In this document: one piece after another, positions 23,926 through 32,755 of the stretch
Numbering within the stretch: position 1 is the stretch's first letter
Layout of the letters: each line of letters opens with the position of its first letter
From: a virus
DNA length: 45,221 bases
Strand: one strand, 5' to 3'
IMG/VR virus record: IMGVR_UViG_3300037088_000255
Location: 1-45,221 of that record
The notes under the pieces: generated by a model
The model's input: only the letters and a program-made list of their open reading frames with translations
What the model was told of the DNA's origin: nothing
The model's database searches: none
Program-made: the position numbers and the translations under genes

Positions 23926-24439
23926 GCAGTTTCGTACCCGTGACTGCATCATCTTGTTCAAGGGAGACGCCTACCCGGTGTCCGTGGATAGCTCCTTGGC
24001 CACGAACGGTTGGAAGGGTGGCCAGGGAGTCAAGTGGACCCCTTCTACGAAAGACGAGTTCCTGGTCACGCAGTCAGACGGTTTTTACGCCGGCTTCATG
24101 CTCTGGGGCTCGGACGAGTCGAGTGACCAGTTCACGACGATGACCCGAAACCAGCCCGCCTACCGCTTCGGAACGGTGGGAGCCGGCGGCTGGACCATCA
24201 TGACGACCTCGTTTGAGAGGTACACGTACATGTCGCGGCAAGGGCCTGGGCCTCTGGTTCCGATCAACTACCATGCGTCCGACCGACTTCTCTTTTCGCT
24301 TCGGGGGTTCTTCACGTCCGAGGATGAGTGGACGTTGGCCCTCGATCCTCGCAGACCCAACACGTACTACATCGCGTTCGTAGAGCAGGCCCCGTCAGCG
24401 GACAACAACTACTACATGACCATTCAAGTCTCGATATGA
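23918..24439 (+). CDS. Tandem paralogue 1 of 3, probable virion protein
   Basis: 173 residues, all-beta in appearance. It shares with the next two genes the ordered blocks RDCIILFKGDAYPVSV, GWKGGQGVKW, SDGFYAGFMLWGSDES, TMTRNQ, FERYTYMSRQGPGPLVP and LLFSLRGFFTSEDEWTL. No known family is recognised. Co-location with terminase and portal genes, and three copies in a row, suggest a virion component such as a decoration, fibre or neck protein. ATG 23918 overlaps the previous gene; its TGA overlaps the next ATG. Confidence 0.72.
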   Translation: MPEQFRTRDCIILFKGDAYPVSVDSSLATNGWKGGQGVKWTPSTKDEFLVTQSDGFYAGFMLWGSDESSDQFTTMTRNQPAYRFGTVGAGGWTIMTTSFERYTYMSRQGPGPLVPINYHASDRLLFSLRGFFTSEDEWTLALDPRRPNTYYIAFVEQAPSADNNYYMTIQVSI

Positions 24440-24966
24440 CCTTCCAGCAAGAGTTCTCCCGAAATCGTGACTGCACCGTCCTCTTCAAGGGCGATTGCTA
24501 CACCGTGTCCGTTTCGCCGAGTCTGATTGCCAATGGTTGGCAGGGAGGTCAGGGTGTCGTGTGGGACGACTCGCCCAAGGACGAATTCCGAGTGACGTAC
24601 TCGGACGGCCTCTACGGTGGGTTTCTGTTGGAGGGATCGGAAGAGAGACCCGTCGAGTTCACATCCCAAGAAGAGCAACAACCGACCTATGGCTACGGCG
24701 TCTTCTGTGCGGGTGGGTGGCTCGTAGCGACAAGAACCTACGAGCAGTTCACGTACGCTTCTCGAATCGGTCCAGGACCTCTGGTGCCGATCAATTACGT
24801 CGTGGGACAGCGAGTGGTCTTTTCTCTTCGAGGCTTCTTCACCAATGAGGATGAGTGGACCTTGTCCGGAGATCCTAGGGCTCCGAACCACTGGTACGTC
24901 GCGAACGTTGTTCAAGCCCCTAGTGCCGACACCGACAATTACATCACACTCCAGACTTCGATCTGA
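24436..24966 (+). CDS. Tandem paralogue 2 of 3, probable virion protein
   Basis: 176 residues from ATG 24436 (ATGA overlap with paralogue 1). It carries the same block order: RDCTVLFKGDCYTVSV, GWQGGQGVVW, SDGLYGGFLLEGSEE, YEQFTYASRIGPGPLVP and VVFSLRGFFTNEDEWTL. The TMTRNQ loop is replaced here by SQEEQQ, and an extra cysteine appears in FKGDCY. This copy is the most diverged in that loop, suggesting it contacts a different partner. Confidence 0.72.
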   Translation: MTFQQEFSRNRDCTVLFKGDCYTVSVSPSLIANGWQGGQGVVWDDSPKDEFRVTYSDGLYGGFLLEGSEERPVEFTSQEEQQPTYGYGVFCAGGWLVATRTYEQFTYASRIGPGPLVPINYVVGQRVVFSLRGFFTNEDEWTLSGDPRAPNHWYVANVVQAPSADTDNYITLQTSI

Positions 24967-24968
24967 CC

Positions 24969-25484
24969 ATGGACCTCATTCGAGCCCGAGACTGCATCGT
25001 CTTTTTCAAGGGAGACGCTCAACCGGTGGCCGTGTCCGATGCCATGGTTGCGGGCGGCTGGCCCGGCGGGCAGGGAGTCCAGTGGGTGGACAATACCGAT
25101 GACCTTCGGATGGTCACGTACTCGAAAGGGCTCTACGGCGGCCTGCTCATTTGGGGATCTGACGAAACCGGCGACCAGTACACGTCGATGACCAGAAACC
25201 AGATGGTCTACAAGGCCGCGACGTTTCTTTCCGGAGGGAGTCTCATCTCGACCAGTTCGTACGAACGCTACACGTACACCTCTCGAATAGGTCCCGGTCC
25301 ACTCGTTCCCCTCGTCTATAAGGCCAACGATGTCCTGTACTTCTCGTTGCGAGGGCTCTGGACCAACGAGGACGAACTGACCATCTCTCTCGACCTGTTG
25401 CGGCCGGCTTTCTTCACAGGATTCGTCGCCCAGGTACCGTCGCCGGCCAACACCTTCTGGTTGGGCATCCAGACGAGCCTGTAG
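24969..25484 (+). CDS. Tandem paralogue 3 of 3, probable virion protein
   Basis: 171 residues from ATG 24969, two bases after the stop of paralogue 2. Blocks: RDCIVFFKGDAQPVAV, GWPGGQGVQW, SKGLYGGLLIWGSDET, SMTRNQ, YERYTYTSRIGPGPLVP and LYFSLRGLWTNEDELTI. It is closer to paralogue 1 than to paralogue 2 in the middle loop. Its C-terminus departs from the others (FVAQVPSPANTFWLGIQTSL). A likely terminator hairpin follows at 25503. Confidence 0.72.
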   Translation: MDLIRARDCIVFFKGDAQPVAVSDAMVAGGWPGGQGVQWVDNTDDLRMVTYSKGLYGGLLIWGSDETGDQYTSMTRNQMVYKAATFLSGGSLISTSSYERYTYTSRIGPGPLVPLVYKANDVLYFSLRGLWTNEDELTISLDLLRPAFFTGFVAQVPSPANTFWLGIQTSL

Positions 25485-25502
25485 GTTTTGTGCAAAAAGC
25501 TG

Positions 25503-25528
25503 AGGAACTGGTGACGGAAGTTCCTTTT
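25503..25528 (+). terminator. Probable intrinsic terminator after the three paralogues
   Basis: A perfect 7-bp stem AGGAACT/AGTTCCT (25503-25509 and 25519-25525) with a nine-base loop is followed at once by TTT and then AT. It lies 19 bases after the stop of the third paralogue. The T-run is short and overlaps a candidate promoter string, so read-through or a combined terminator/promoter is possible. Confidence 0.42.
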
Positions 25529-25532
25529 ATCC
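25521..25532 (+). promoter_or_regulatory. Candidate phage promoter motif TTCCTTTTATCC
   Basis: One of five similar pyrimidine-plus-TTATC strings in non-coding gaps of the virion block. It begins inside the 3' arm of the preceding hairpin and ends 12 bases before ATG 25545, so any transcript starting here would have a very short leader. Confidence 0.27.
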
Positions 25533-25544
25533 ATCTGATAGAGG

Positions 25545-25997
25545 ATGCCTGCGTCTCCCGCTGTAGCCAAACCGTTGAAGCTCCCTGAGCCTGCTCCAGA
25601 GCCAGATCAGGAACTCAAGGCGCTTGTGAGCCAGATTCAAGAGGCTCGCAAAACCGCTGACGAATCTGCGAGGAAGCTCTACGAAGCAGCGAGCCTGCTT
25701 TACGAAAAGGCCCGCAGGAATCCGATTGAAGGAGCATCGGCGTACGTGATCTTTGCGAACGCCCACCTTCGAATGGCGAATGCGCTTGGCCAAGGACTTC
25801 GTCGAACCGCTTCGACGGATCGGGTCCTGAAGATCGCACGAGACGAGCAGGAGGAAGAGCGGCGTCGGGCGTCCGTTGAGGAAGAGCATCGCAAGATCCG
25901 TGAAGGGCAACGTCGGATTCAGAAGTTGACCCTTACGTCAGACAACGCCTTTGACGAGGTCTATGGCGGTTTTGACGAGGAAATGAGTCATGCCTGA
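25545..25997 (+). CDS. Coiled-coil protein upstream of portal
   Basis: 150 residues. A Pro/Ala-rich start (VAKPLKLPEPAPEPDQ) leads into a long charged helix (SQIQEARKTADESARKLYEA; ARDEQEEERRRASVEEEHRK). No motif identifies it. It ends with an acidic stretch, FDEVYGGFDEE. The last eight bases overlap the portal ATG. A chaperone or head-assembly role beside the portal is possible but not shown. Confidence 0.68.
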   Translation: MPASPAVAKPLKLPEPAPEPDQELKALVSQIQEARKTADESARKLYEAASLLYEKARRNPIEGASAYVIFANAHLRMANALGQGLRRTASTDRVLKIARDEQEEERRRASVEEEHRKIREGQRRIQKLTLTSDNAFDEVYGGFDEEMSHA

Positions 25998-27804
25998 TCG
26001 TCGCTATACGAACGCCCCTGTCGTTCCCGAGTACCTTGTCCGCACCAGCGTTCGACAGCACCGGCCCTACGTCGGCAGCAACTACTCGAACCAGTTGACC
26101 TACAAGGAGCGGTTGGCCCGACAGCAAGTCCGTCAGGCGTCCTCGATCGGCAGCCTTGGTGGTTTCTCTGGCGGTGGTGGCGGTGGTGGCGGCAACACGA
26201 TGCTCAGTAGCCAGGGCAATTTCTTCTCGCCCCAGCTATCGACAGACTTTCTTGAACTACCCCAGTCCCTCCGAGAGAAGAGGGAAATCTACCGGCACTT
26301 CTACAACGCCGACGAGCTTGTAGGCCAGGCCATCGACTTGCACACGGAGTTGCCGCTCTCAAAGGTTCGGCTGGCACCCCCGAAGCCACGAACGTGCCCC
26401 AAGGGGTTCAAGAGCCCCGACGACTACGGCAAGTACATCCTCAGCCGGTTCCAGCGCATGTGTGACCGTGTGAAGCTCTTCCAGCGGCTGATCACGATGG
26501 TCCACCACTACTGGCTTGATGGCACCTGTGCCATCTTCGCCGAGGACGGCACCGTCGAAGTCCCTCAGAACGTTGGCTATGATCGCCAGGTCGAGGTCAA
26601 GAACATCCTCAAGGAGGATGGGCAAGCGGTCGAGCAGGAAGAAGAGAACTGGAGCGAGCGGTCGGATCGCGAGGCTCAGGAACTGGCGTACTACCAGAAG
26701 CACTACAAGGGGTGGTCGCGGCTCATCATCCTGCCGATCGACAAGGTCAAGATCACGACGGCAAGCTTCACGGACCGAGTTCGTATCGAACTGATCCCGT
26801 CCGACCGTGACCGGGCTCTCATTCAGCAAGCGGCGATGGGTGACCCGACGGCCATGGAAATGGCCAAGGACATCCCCGAAGAGGTCCGCGAGCACCTGGA
26901 GAACGGCAAGCTCATTCCTCTGGGTACCGATCCGGATGAGGGCTCGTTCGTGTACCTCCTGTCGGGCCGCAAGGGAGCCGACTCCGAACTAGGTCAGAGC
27001 ATTCTGGACCGTTGCCTCCGGACGCTCTACTACCGTGAGAAGCTTCGGCAGGCTCAGACAAGCATCGCTTCGAGGGCCATGACCCCCAAGCGCATCGTTT
27101 GGGGCGAGGGCCTGAGTGACATCGACGTGGACAATCTGCGAGAGCAGGTGGACCTGGCTCTTGTGGACCCCGACTACTCGATCGTCGCCAACTACGAGAT
27201 CCACTGGGAAGAGATGGGGTCTCGCGATCGTCTTCTCGACCTTTCAACCGAATACGAGCAGACGGAACGTCGGCTCTTGGCAGGTCTCGGGGTGACCGAG
27301 AGCCTCATGAGCGGCGAATCGCTCTACTCGGCCGACCGGCTCAAGCTCGAAGTCATCAACAACCGGTACATCCACCTCCGAGAGATCCTCCAGGAGTACG
27401 TCCACCACAGCCTTTTCGAGCCGGTGGCCCGCAGGATGGGGTTCATCGAGGAGGACGACTGGGGTCAAGAAGTGGTGCTCTATCCCCGCCTGTCCTTCAC
27501 GAGGCTGCCGCTTCGGGACTCGCAGGATACGTTCGAATCGTTGATGACCCTTTATCAGAAGGGATCGATCAGCGTCGATTTCGTGCTCGAACTTCTGAAC
27601 ATCGATGCCGAGGACACGCGAGCGAAGCTGGAGAAGGACATGCTCACGGTCAACGATTCGGTCTTCAACGAGATCCTCAGATCCCTCTACTCCGAGGTCG
27701 GTCGTATGCTGGCCGAGAAGACGGACGTGGCCGAGAAGGTCGCCAAGTACATGGACCTGAAGATCAAGGCCGAGCCTGAGGCCGAGGAACCAGGTCGGTT
27801 CTAG
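25990..27804 (+). CDS. Portal vertex protein
   Basis: 604 residues. A Gly-rich linker (residues about 56-66) separates a flexible N-terminus from the body. The order seen is LREKREIYRHFYNADELVGQAIDL, then a clip/stem-like region around SRLIILPIDKVKI, then SILDRCLRTLYYREKLRQAQ and a long C-terminal helical part. That order and length fit T4 gp20-like and other large-phage portals, which form the dodecameric DNA channel. Genomic position after TerL and before the prohead protease and capsid genes is the usual one. Start ATG overlaps the previous stop. Confidence 0.85.
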   Translation: MPDRRYTNAPVVPEYLVRTSVRQHRPYVGSNYSNQLTYKERLARQQVRQASSIGSLGGFSGGGGGGGGNTMLSSQGNFFSPQLSTDFLELPQSLREKREIYRHFYNADELVGQAIDLHTELPLSKVRLAPPKPRTCPKGFKSPDDYGKYILSRFQRMCDRVKLFQRLITMVHHYWLDGTCAIFAEDGTVEVPQNVGYDRQVEVKNILKEDGQAVEQEEENWSERSDREAQELAYYQKHYKGWSRLIILPIDKVKITTASFTDRVRIELIPSDRDRALIQQAAMGDPTAMEMAKDIPEEVREHLENGKLIPLGTDPDEGSFVYLLSGRKGADSELGQSILDRCLRTLYYREKLRQAQTSIASRAMTPKRIVWGEGLSDIDVDNLREQVDLALVDPDYSIVANYEIHWEEMGSRDRLLDLSTEYEQTERRLLAGLGVTESLMSGESLYSADRLKLEVINNRYIHLREILQEYVHHSLFEPVARRMGFIEEDDWGQEVVLYPRLSFTRLPLRDSQDTFESLMTLYQKGSISVDFVLELLNIDAEDTRAKLEKDMLTVNDSVFNEILRSLYSEVGRMLAEKTDVAEKVAKYMDLKIKAEPEAEEPGRF

Positions 27805-27806
27805 CC

Positions 27807-27992
27807 ATGGATCGATCCCGTTTGTTCGTACTGGAGAGCCCCAGGCTTAGCCACGATCAGATTCTTGAGCTTCTCAGTTCGGAACCCTCGGACGTTTCCG
27901 ACGAGGACACCTTCGCGGTCAAGGACCCTGAGTTCAACAGACTGGTACGGGAGCTATTCACCAAAGCGGCTGCCGATCTGGCCAAGCGTTGA
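27807..27992 (+). CDS. Small acidic protein after portal
   Basis: 61 residues from ATG 27807, two bases after the portal stop. The sequence has two amphipathic helices (HDQILELLSSEP; PEFNRLVRELFTKAAADLAK) and an acidic centre. Nothing more can be said about its function. Codon use matches the neighbours, which supports it as a real gene. Confidence 0.55.
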   Translation: MDRSRLFVLESPRLSHDQILELLSSEPSDVSDEDTFAVKDPEFNRLVRELFTKAAADLAKR

Positions 27993-27994
27993 GC

Positions 27995-28005
27995 ATTTTC
28001 CTATC
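27995..28005 (+). promoter_or_regulatory. Candidate promoter motif ATTTTCCTATC
   Basis: A member of the recurring pyrimidine/TATC strings, in the 24-base gap before the 1198-residue gene. It differs from the others by C-T-A-T-C instead of T-T-A-T-C, so support is weak. Confidence 0.2.
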
Positions 28006-28019
28006 AGCCGTCCTAGGTG

Positions 28020-31000
28020 ATGGACTTTCGGGCGACCAAAACCCACGGCGAGCGTGAGGATGACGAGGCAAAGCGCCTTGTCCGTCCGGCCCCGAAGGAC
28101 AAGCCCCCGCGTCACGATCTTCGTCGGAACCTGATGAAGCCCGACGAAGATCCGGATACCGACGCCGATCTTGACATCTCCAAGGACAAGGACAAGTCCC
28201 GCAACTACAAGAACATCGGCGGATCAGCGGGCCGTGTGCTTCGGCGCTTTCTGGCAAAGAGCGGCAAGAAAGAACGTGTTCAGGCGATCAACCAAGACGG
28301 GGAGATCGTTTCGGTCACACGAGAAACCCTCGAAAAATACCCGGACAAGTTCAAGAAGCACGAAGAGAAGCAGAAGACCCCGGAGAAGAAGGGACCCCCA
28401 AAAGAGAAGGGACTCCTTCAAGAGCCGAAGCCCCTTGAGGAATCGAAGCCGCTTCCGGAGTCGAAACCCGTTCAACAGACGAAGCCTCTCGAAGAATCGA
28501 AGCCCCTCAAGCCCATCCAAGAGGAAACGCCCTCCAAGGGTGAGGATGGGGGCGATATCGACTACGAGGCTGAAGGTGACGCCCTCTGGCAGATGGCAGA
28601 TGAGGACGAGTCCCTAAAGGAAGTCTTCGACAAGGTCCTGGACGAAACCGACGCACTCTACCACTACGCGAAGAACAAGCCCCACACCCCGATAAAACAC
28701 GTCGTCAAAGCCCCGCTTCCTGGGTGGATCAAGACCCTCGGGGATTTGTGGAAAGCTTTGACGGCGAAGCACGGCAAGGGCGGCAAAGGGGGTAAGGGCA
28801 CCAAGCCCCTCAATCTGTTCAAGCACACGCCGGGCAAGTCAGTGAACGAGCCCAAAAAGCCGAAGCATCCGAAGCTCAAGCACGAAAAACCCGAGGCCGA
28901 GCCTGAGGCTGAGCCCGAAGCCGTTCCGTCAGGCAAGCCAAAGGAAAAGGTCGCCCCGGACATCGGGAAGTTCGAGCCGGCGATTGGAGCACGGCCCCCC
29001 ACGGAAGAACCCGAGGGGGCTCAACCTGAAGAGGGCCACGAAAAAGTCTCCCCGGACATAGGGAAGTTCGAGCCGGCGATTGGGGCGAGGCCCCCCGAGG
29101 AAGAGAAAGTCCCGCCGTCCGGCAAGAGGCCCAAGAAGAAGCCCGAAGCAGCCCCTGTTGGCGAGGTGAAGCCCAAGAAGACGGACGAGGAAATCTCGAA
29201 AGAGGTCGTCGATCGCTTCGTGGGTGGTGGGCAGCACAAGAGCACGGGCTTCCAGGAGTACCTCAACAACATCCCGACGAGCGACAAGCCCGCTGGAGTC
29301 GAAGATGTTCAGGTCCTCGATCCGGACACGAAGACTCGGGTGCCCTTCGAGAAGCTCAGTCCTGCCAGGCAGAAGGCCCTCATCGACGGCTACGAGGCAA
29401 AAGAGACTGATGCCAGTATGGATCAGGCCAAGGTGGAAGACGCCGAGCGGGCCAAGCAGCATGGAAAGACGGTCACTGCCTTACTGGACAAGGTTCAGGA
29501 TCACAAAGCTCGGTACGTCCTTGACCAATTGGGGGACCCTGAGAGCGATGCCTCGAAGAAGCTCGCTGAAGTAGCCCAGGACAACGACCTCAAGTTCGTC
29601 AGGCCCGGCAAGATTTTCCCCGAGCTAGAGGGCAATCTCCCAGAGGAACTGAAGACTCTTGATGATGTTTCCGGCGCAGTCAAGTTGCGTAGCAGCTACG
29701 AGAGCCTTTCAGAGGCGGCCAAGCGGGACATCCCTGAGCCGAAACGCCGGAAGGTTTCTGAAGCCGAGGAAGAAGCCTCTTCTCTTGAAGTCGCTGACAC
29801 ATTTCCGCCGGACATGGCGGCCGAAATTCTCGGCAAGGGGCTTCATCCCGACGACACTCGGGAATTGATTCGGCAGTTCCATGCGGCCAAGAGCCAGAGG
29901 CCGAAGGACCTGTCCCAGTACGTCGAGCAGGCAAAGGCGTTCTATCAAACCGATCCGAACAAGGTGAGGCCCCCGAAGACGGTCACCAAGGATGGAGTGA
30001 CCACGGACTTCGACAAGCTGCCGCCGGAGGAACAAGGCGAAGCTCTGCGACAGCACCAGATGAAGGTCATGGCCGCGAGCATGGCGGTCAAGGACCGGCT
30101 TACCTACGAACTGAGCATGCCGAGCATCACGAACAAGCCTCGGGTGCCCGTCGAGCTTGCCTCCAAGCTGGCCGAGATGACCCTGCACAAGGGATCTGAC
30201 GAATTTGCCGAGGAGGATGCCACCGAGACGTTCAACACGGTTCTCACGTCTGGGCAGTACACCCCGATCAAGGACAAGGTCGCGTCCGAGCTACTTTCGA
30301 AGCTCGACGAGGGCAGCAAGCGGGTCGCTCAGGCGTACCTCCAGGCCAACGACTACCAGGAGGCGAAGAGCAAGTTCCTGACCTCGAACCCCAATCCGAC
30401 GAAACAGGCCAAGTCCGAGCACTCGTGGGGTGAGCCGGAAGATGAGCACGAAGACCTCTACACGATCTCCGAGTGGGACTCTCCGAGAAAAATCGCCAAA
30501 GGTCTTCAGAAGGCGTCCGAGTTCTTCAACCAGAAGGCTGAACTTTACGGCACGCCCACCCATCCAGCAGCGGCCGTGTTTCGGGTTCGGGTCCTTTCGA
30601 AGCTTCGGGCTCTTGCTCCGGAGAAGTACGAGGCGGCTCGTAACGAAGTGGCCAAGACAGAGGCCAACGAATACGACGACGCCCTGAAGAAGCACGAGGC
30701 TTGGAAGAAGAGCCAAAAGGGGCCTGAACCCCCGAAGCCCGAGAAGCCTCTGAGGTACGACATCGTTCGTGGGAAGACCGAGTCGGAGGGCAAGGACCTG
30801 TTCGAGAATTTGGCCACGCAGTCGAAAGTCGGCTCGTGGCACGCAAATTCTTCTTATCCAACAGGGATCTCGATGGGTACTTCTTTGTCGAGGCAGGCCG
30901 TCTACCACGGGATCGATCCGTCCAGTACCGCCTTCAACGTCTACCGCAAGTGGTCTCAACCGCATCAGAGAGACGCAGGGGAGTCCGATTACCAGACCAT

Positions 31001-31616
31001 CTTGGCTCAGGCCAAGGACTGGCTCAAGGCACCGGTTCTCTCGATGGCATACGCCGGTACTTTCCGAGACACCCAGCTTCGAGCCGCGTTGGATCTGGCC
31101 ATCCAGACCACCAACTACAAGCTCGATCCCAACACGTACAACGCCCTCCTGAGTCGTTTGGGAGGCAAACAGGCATCCAAATCCTCTTATGAGAGCGCAT
31201 CGGGAGAGGTCAAGACCATGAGCACATCCGCGAAACTCCGCAAGTTGGCCGCCAAGGCTTCCATCGAGAACCCCAAGTTTGCTTTCGATCTCATGAAGAT
31301 CGCCGAGGAAGCGGACGACGAGGAAAAGCAGGACAAGGACCAGCAGAAGCAAGCGGCGAACAACCATCCGCCCGGCTGCACTTGCCCCATTTGCCAGAAC
31401 ATGAAGGGCAAGGGCGACGGCGACAAGAAGGACGACGACAAGAAGGAAGCCGCTCAGCAGCAGAAGAAGCAAGACGAGCCCAAGGACGACGACGCACAGA
31501 AGCAGGCATCGAAGTACGCCTCGCTTCGGTCCGCTGTCATCCGTACGGCCGCGAGCGACGACGCTGCGAAGCGAACCCTTCTCCCGGTCCTCCAAGTCAT
31601 CAAGCAACTGGGCTGA
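28020..31616 (+). CDS. Giant low-complexity protein of the head block (1198 residues)
   Basis: Starts at ATG 28020 (a GTG at 28017 is the alternative; neither has a good ribosome site). The N-terminal 350 residues are dominated by Lys/Pro/Glu repeats of the type PLEESKPLPESKPVQQTKP and a duplicated block PDIGKFEPAIGARPP. The middle (about 370-1040) is helical and partly folded (KTHGE..., ELIRQFHAAKSQ, YTISEWDSPRKIAKG). The C-terminus has a CTCPICQ cysteine cluster inside a KDQQKQAA / EAAQQQKKQ tract, then SLRSAVIRTAAS. Its site between portal and prohead protease suggests an inner-head, scaffold or packaged protein that may be proteolysed. No family is recognised. Confidence 0.72.
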   Translation: MDFRATKTHGEREDDEAKRLVRPAPKDKPPRHDLRRNLMKPDEDPDTDADLDISKDKDKSRNYKNIGGSAGRVLRRFLAKSGKKERVQAINQDGEIVSVTRETLEKYPDKFKKHEEKQKTPEKKGPPKEKGLLQEPKPLEESKPLPESKPVQQTKPLEESKPLKPIQEETPSKGEDGGDIDYEAEGDALWQMADEDESLKEVFDKVLDETDALYHYAKNKPHTPIKHVVKAPLPGWIKTLGDLWKALTAKHGKGGKGGKGTKPLNLFKHTPGKSVNEPKKPKHPKLKHEKPEAEPEAEPEAVPSGKPKEKVAPDIGKFEPAIGARPPTEEPEGAQPEEGHEKVSPDIGKFEPAIGARPPEEEKVPPSGKRPKKKPEAAPVGEVKPKKTDEEISKEVVDRFVGGGQHKSTGFQEYLNNIPTSDKPAGVEDVQVLDPDTKTRVPFEKLSPARQKALIDGYEAKETDASMDQAKVEDAERAKQHGKTVTALLDKVQDHKARYVLDQLGDPESDASKKLAEVAQDNDLKFVRPGKIFPELEGNLPEELKTLDDVSGAVKLRSSYESLSEAAKRDIPEPKRRKVSEAEEEASSLEVADTFPPDMAAEILGKGLHPDDTRELIRQFHAAKSQRPKDLSQYVEQAKAFYQTDPNKVRPPKTVTKDGVTTDFDKLPPEEQGEALRQHQMKVMAASMAVKDRLTYELSMPSITNKPRVPVELASKLAEMTLHKGSDEFAEEDATETFNTVLTSGQYTPIKDKVASELLSKLDEGSKRVAQAYLQANDYQEAKSKFLTSNPNPTKQAKSEHSWGEPEDEHEDLYTISEWDSPRKIAKGLQKASEFFNQKAELYGTPTHPAAAVFRVRVLSKLRALAPEKYEAARNEVAKTEANEYDDALKKHEAWKKSQKGPEPPKPEKPLRYDIVRGKTESEGKDLFENLATQSKVGSWHANSSYPTGISMGTSLSRQAVYHGIDPSSTAFNVYRKWSQPHQRDAGESDYQTILAQAKDWLKAPVLSMAYAGTFRDTQLRAALDLAIQTTNYKLDPNTYNALLSRLGGKQASKSSYESASGEVKTMSTSAKLRKLAAKASIENPKFAFDLMKIAEEADDEEKQDKDQQKQAANNHPPGCTCPICQNMKGKGDGDKKDDDKKEAAQQQKKQDEPKDDDAQKQASKYASLRSAVIRTAASDDAAKRTLLPVLQVIKQLG
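28419..28520 (+). repeat. Short Pro-Glu-Ser-Lys repeat tract inside the giant gene
   Basis: Tandem degenerate five-to-seven-residue repeats (EPKPLEESKPL, PESKPVQQTKPL, EESKPLKP). They probably form an extended, disordered linker. Confidence 0.6.
28945..29103 (+). repeat. Direct duplication encoding PDIGKFEPAIGARPP twice
   Basis: Two copies about 93 bases apart (about 28945-29009 and 29040-29103) are nearly identical at DNA level as well as protein level, indicating a recent in-frame duplication. Confidence 0.7.
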
Positions 31617-31665
31617 ACCTCAGCCTCATCGCATCAGAGCCTCAAGCCAAACCGGAGACAGCATC

Positions 31666-32022
31666 ATGAACAAGCAAAGTGCCGACAACATCCTTGGTCG
31701 CATCGACCGGATCGCCTCGAACGTCATGGCCAACCACGAGAAGTGGGGCATGAAGTTCGAAGCTGCCAAGGGCCTCGTGAACGATCTGGACAGGGTCGCC
31801 GACGAGATCGAAGTAGCCTCTTTCGGCCCCGAGTCGTTCGCTCGTCGCCAGGCCGAGGTCATTCAGAAGGACGCTGACGAGCCCTACATGGACACGTTCA
31901 AGAACCCCATGAAGCCGATCCAGACGGATGCCGACGAGGCGTACATGAGCGCCTACGCCGACGATCAGTCATCGGCCGTCAACCACGGAAAGAGCACCAC
32001 CGGTCGTCCGCTGGCTCCCTAA
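31666..32022 (+). CDS. Small helical protein of the head block
   Basis: 118 residues from ATG 31666, 49 bases after the giant gene. Helical first half (ADNILGRIDRIASNVMANHE). Two similar acidic segments follow: QKDADEPYMDTFKNPMKPI and QTDADEAYMSAYADD, a small internal repeat. No known family. A structural or scaffolding accessory is plausible from position. Confidence 0.66.
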   Translation: MNKQSADNILGRIDRIASNVMANHEKWGMKFEAAKGLVNDLDRVADEIEVASFGPESFARRQAEVIQKDADEPYMDTFKNPMKPIQTDADEAYMSAYADDQSSAVNHGKSTTGRPLAP

Positions 32023-32046
32023 CCCTCACAAGGCTTGAGGTTTGCT

Positions 32047-32751
32047 GTGGCGATCGACTACTGGGCTCTGACGAAGGACTTTGCCCCGGGCGACATGGTT
32101 CAACGTGTCGTTCTGGGGCAGGGCCTCACTCCCTACACGGGGCGAATTCTTGCCTCACTCCCGGGTATTGGTTTCGTCGATGTCCAGTGGCCGTACGGCA
32201 CTGAGCGAGTTTCCCCTGAGGAACTCGTGAAGATGAATCCGGAGTTCTCCAACTACCTGCCTCCGGAAGTCACGTTCTCGTATTTTCCGGAGTTGAAAGC
32301 TCGGCAGGCTTCGAGGGCTCCTTGGAGGACAACCGAGGTCCCGGCTGGTTTTCACCGGGAACTAACTCGCCTCTTTGGCAAGAAGGCCAGTGAGGTCCAA
32401 GCCTACGACGAGCTATGGCACCGCTACGCCTCTTTCAGTGACGACGAGGCGATCCGGGATGAAGTCAGCAAGTTCTACCGTTTCGCTTCCAACGCCCTGG
32501 ACATGCTCTTGGCGGAGCATGCGAGGAAGACGGCGACGTACTGGGTTTCCCAGAACCGTACGCACCGGGCGACTCGTTCTGAGGTTCAGGTGCGTCAGGC
32601 CAACTGCCCTCGGTGTGGAACGCCGATGCGAAGGACGACCTACAAGATGGCCGAGGGGCAGCGAGTCCAGCTTTTTGCGTGCCCTCAAGACCTCTACTTG
32701 ATCAAGCAGAGCGACATCCTGGGACCTGAGGGTTCCCCGGTGGAGTGGTGA
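32047..32751 (+). CDS. Protein with SH3/KOW-like N-terminus and zinc-like cysteines
   Basis: 234 residues from GTG 32047, chosen because GAGG (32037-32040) stands six bases before it; a TTG at 32035 is the alternative. The first 60 residues (FAPGDMVQRVVLGQGLTPYT, GRILASLPGIGFVDVQW) look like a small beta-barrel of SH3/KOW type. A helical region follows. Near the C-terminus NCPRCGTPMRRTTYK and FACPQD give three cysteines of an incomplete zinc ribbon. It ends three bases before the protease gene's GGC/ATG. Function unknown; it could be a head accessory protein. Confidence 0.68.
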   Translation: MAIDYWALTKDFAPGDMVQRVVLGQGLTPYTGRILASLPGIGFVDVQWPYGTERVSPEELVKMNPEFSNYLPPEVTFSYFPELKARQASRAPWRTTEVPAGFHRELTRLFGKKASEVQAYDELWHRYASFSDDEAIRDEVSKFYRFASNALDMLLAEHARKTATYWVSQNRTHRATRSEVQVRQANCPRCGTPMRRTTYKMAEGQRVQLFACPQDLYLIKQSDILGPEGSPVEW

Positions 32752-32755
32752 TCTC

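Noticed and set aside
30847-30860. ATTCTTCTTATCCA, a copy of the promoter-like string inside the 1198-residue gene
   Set aside because: It is within coding sequence and followed by no gene start; counts as background for the motif rather than as a promoter.
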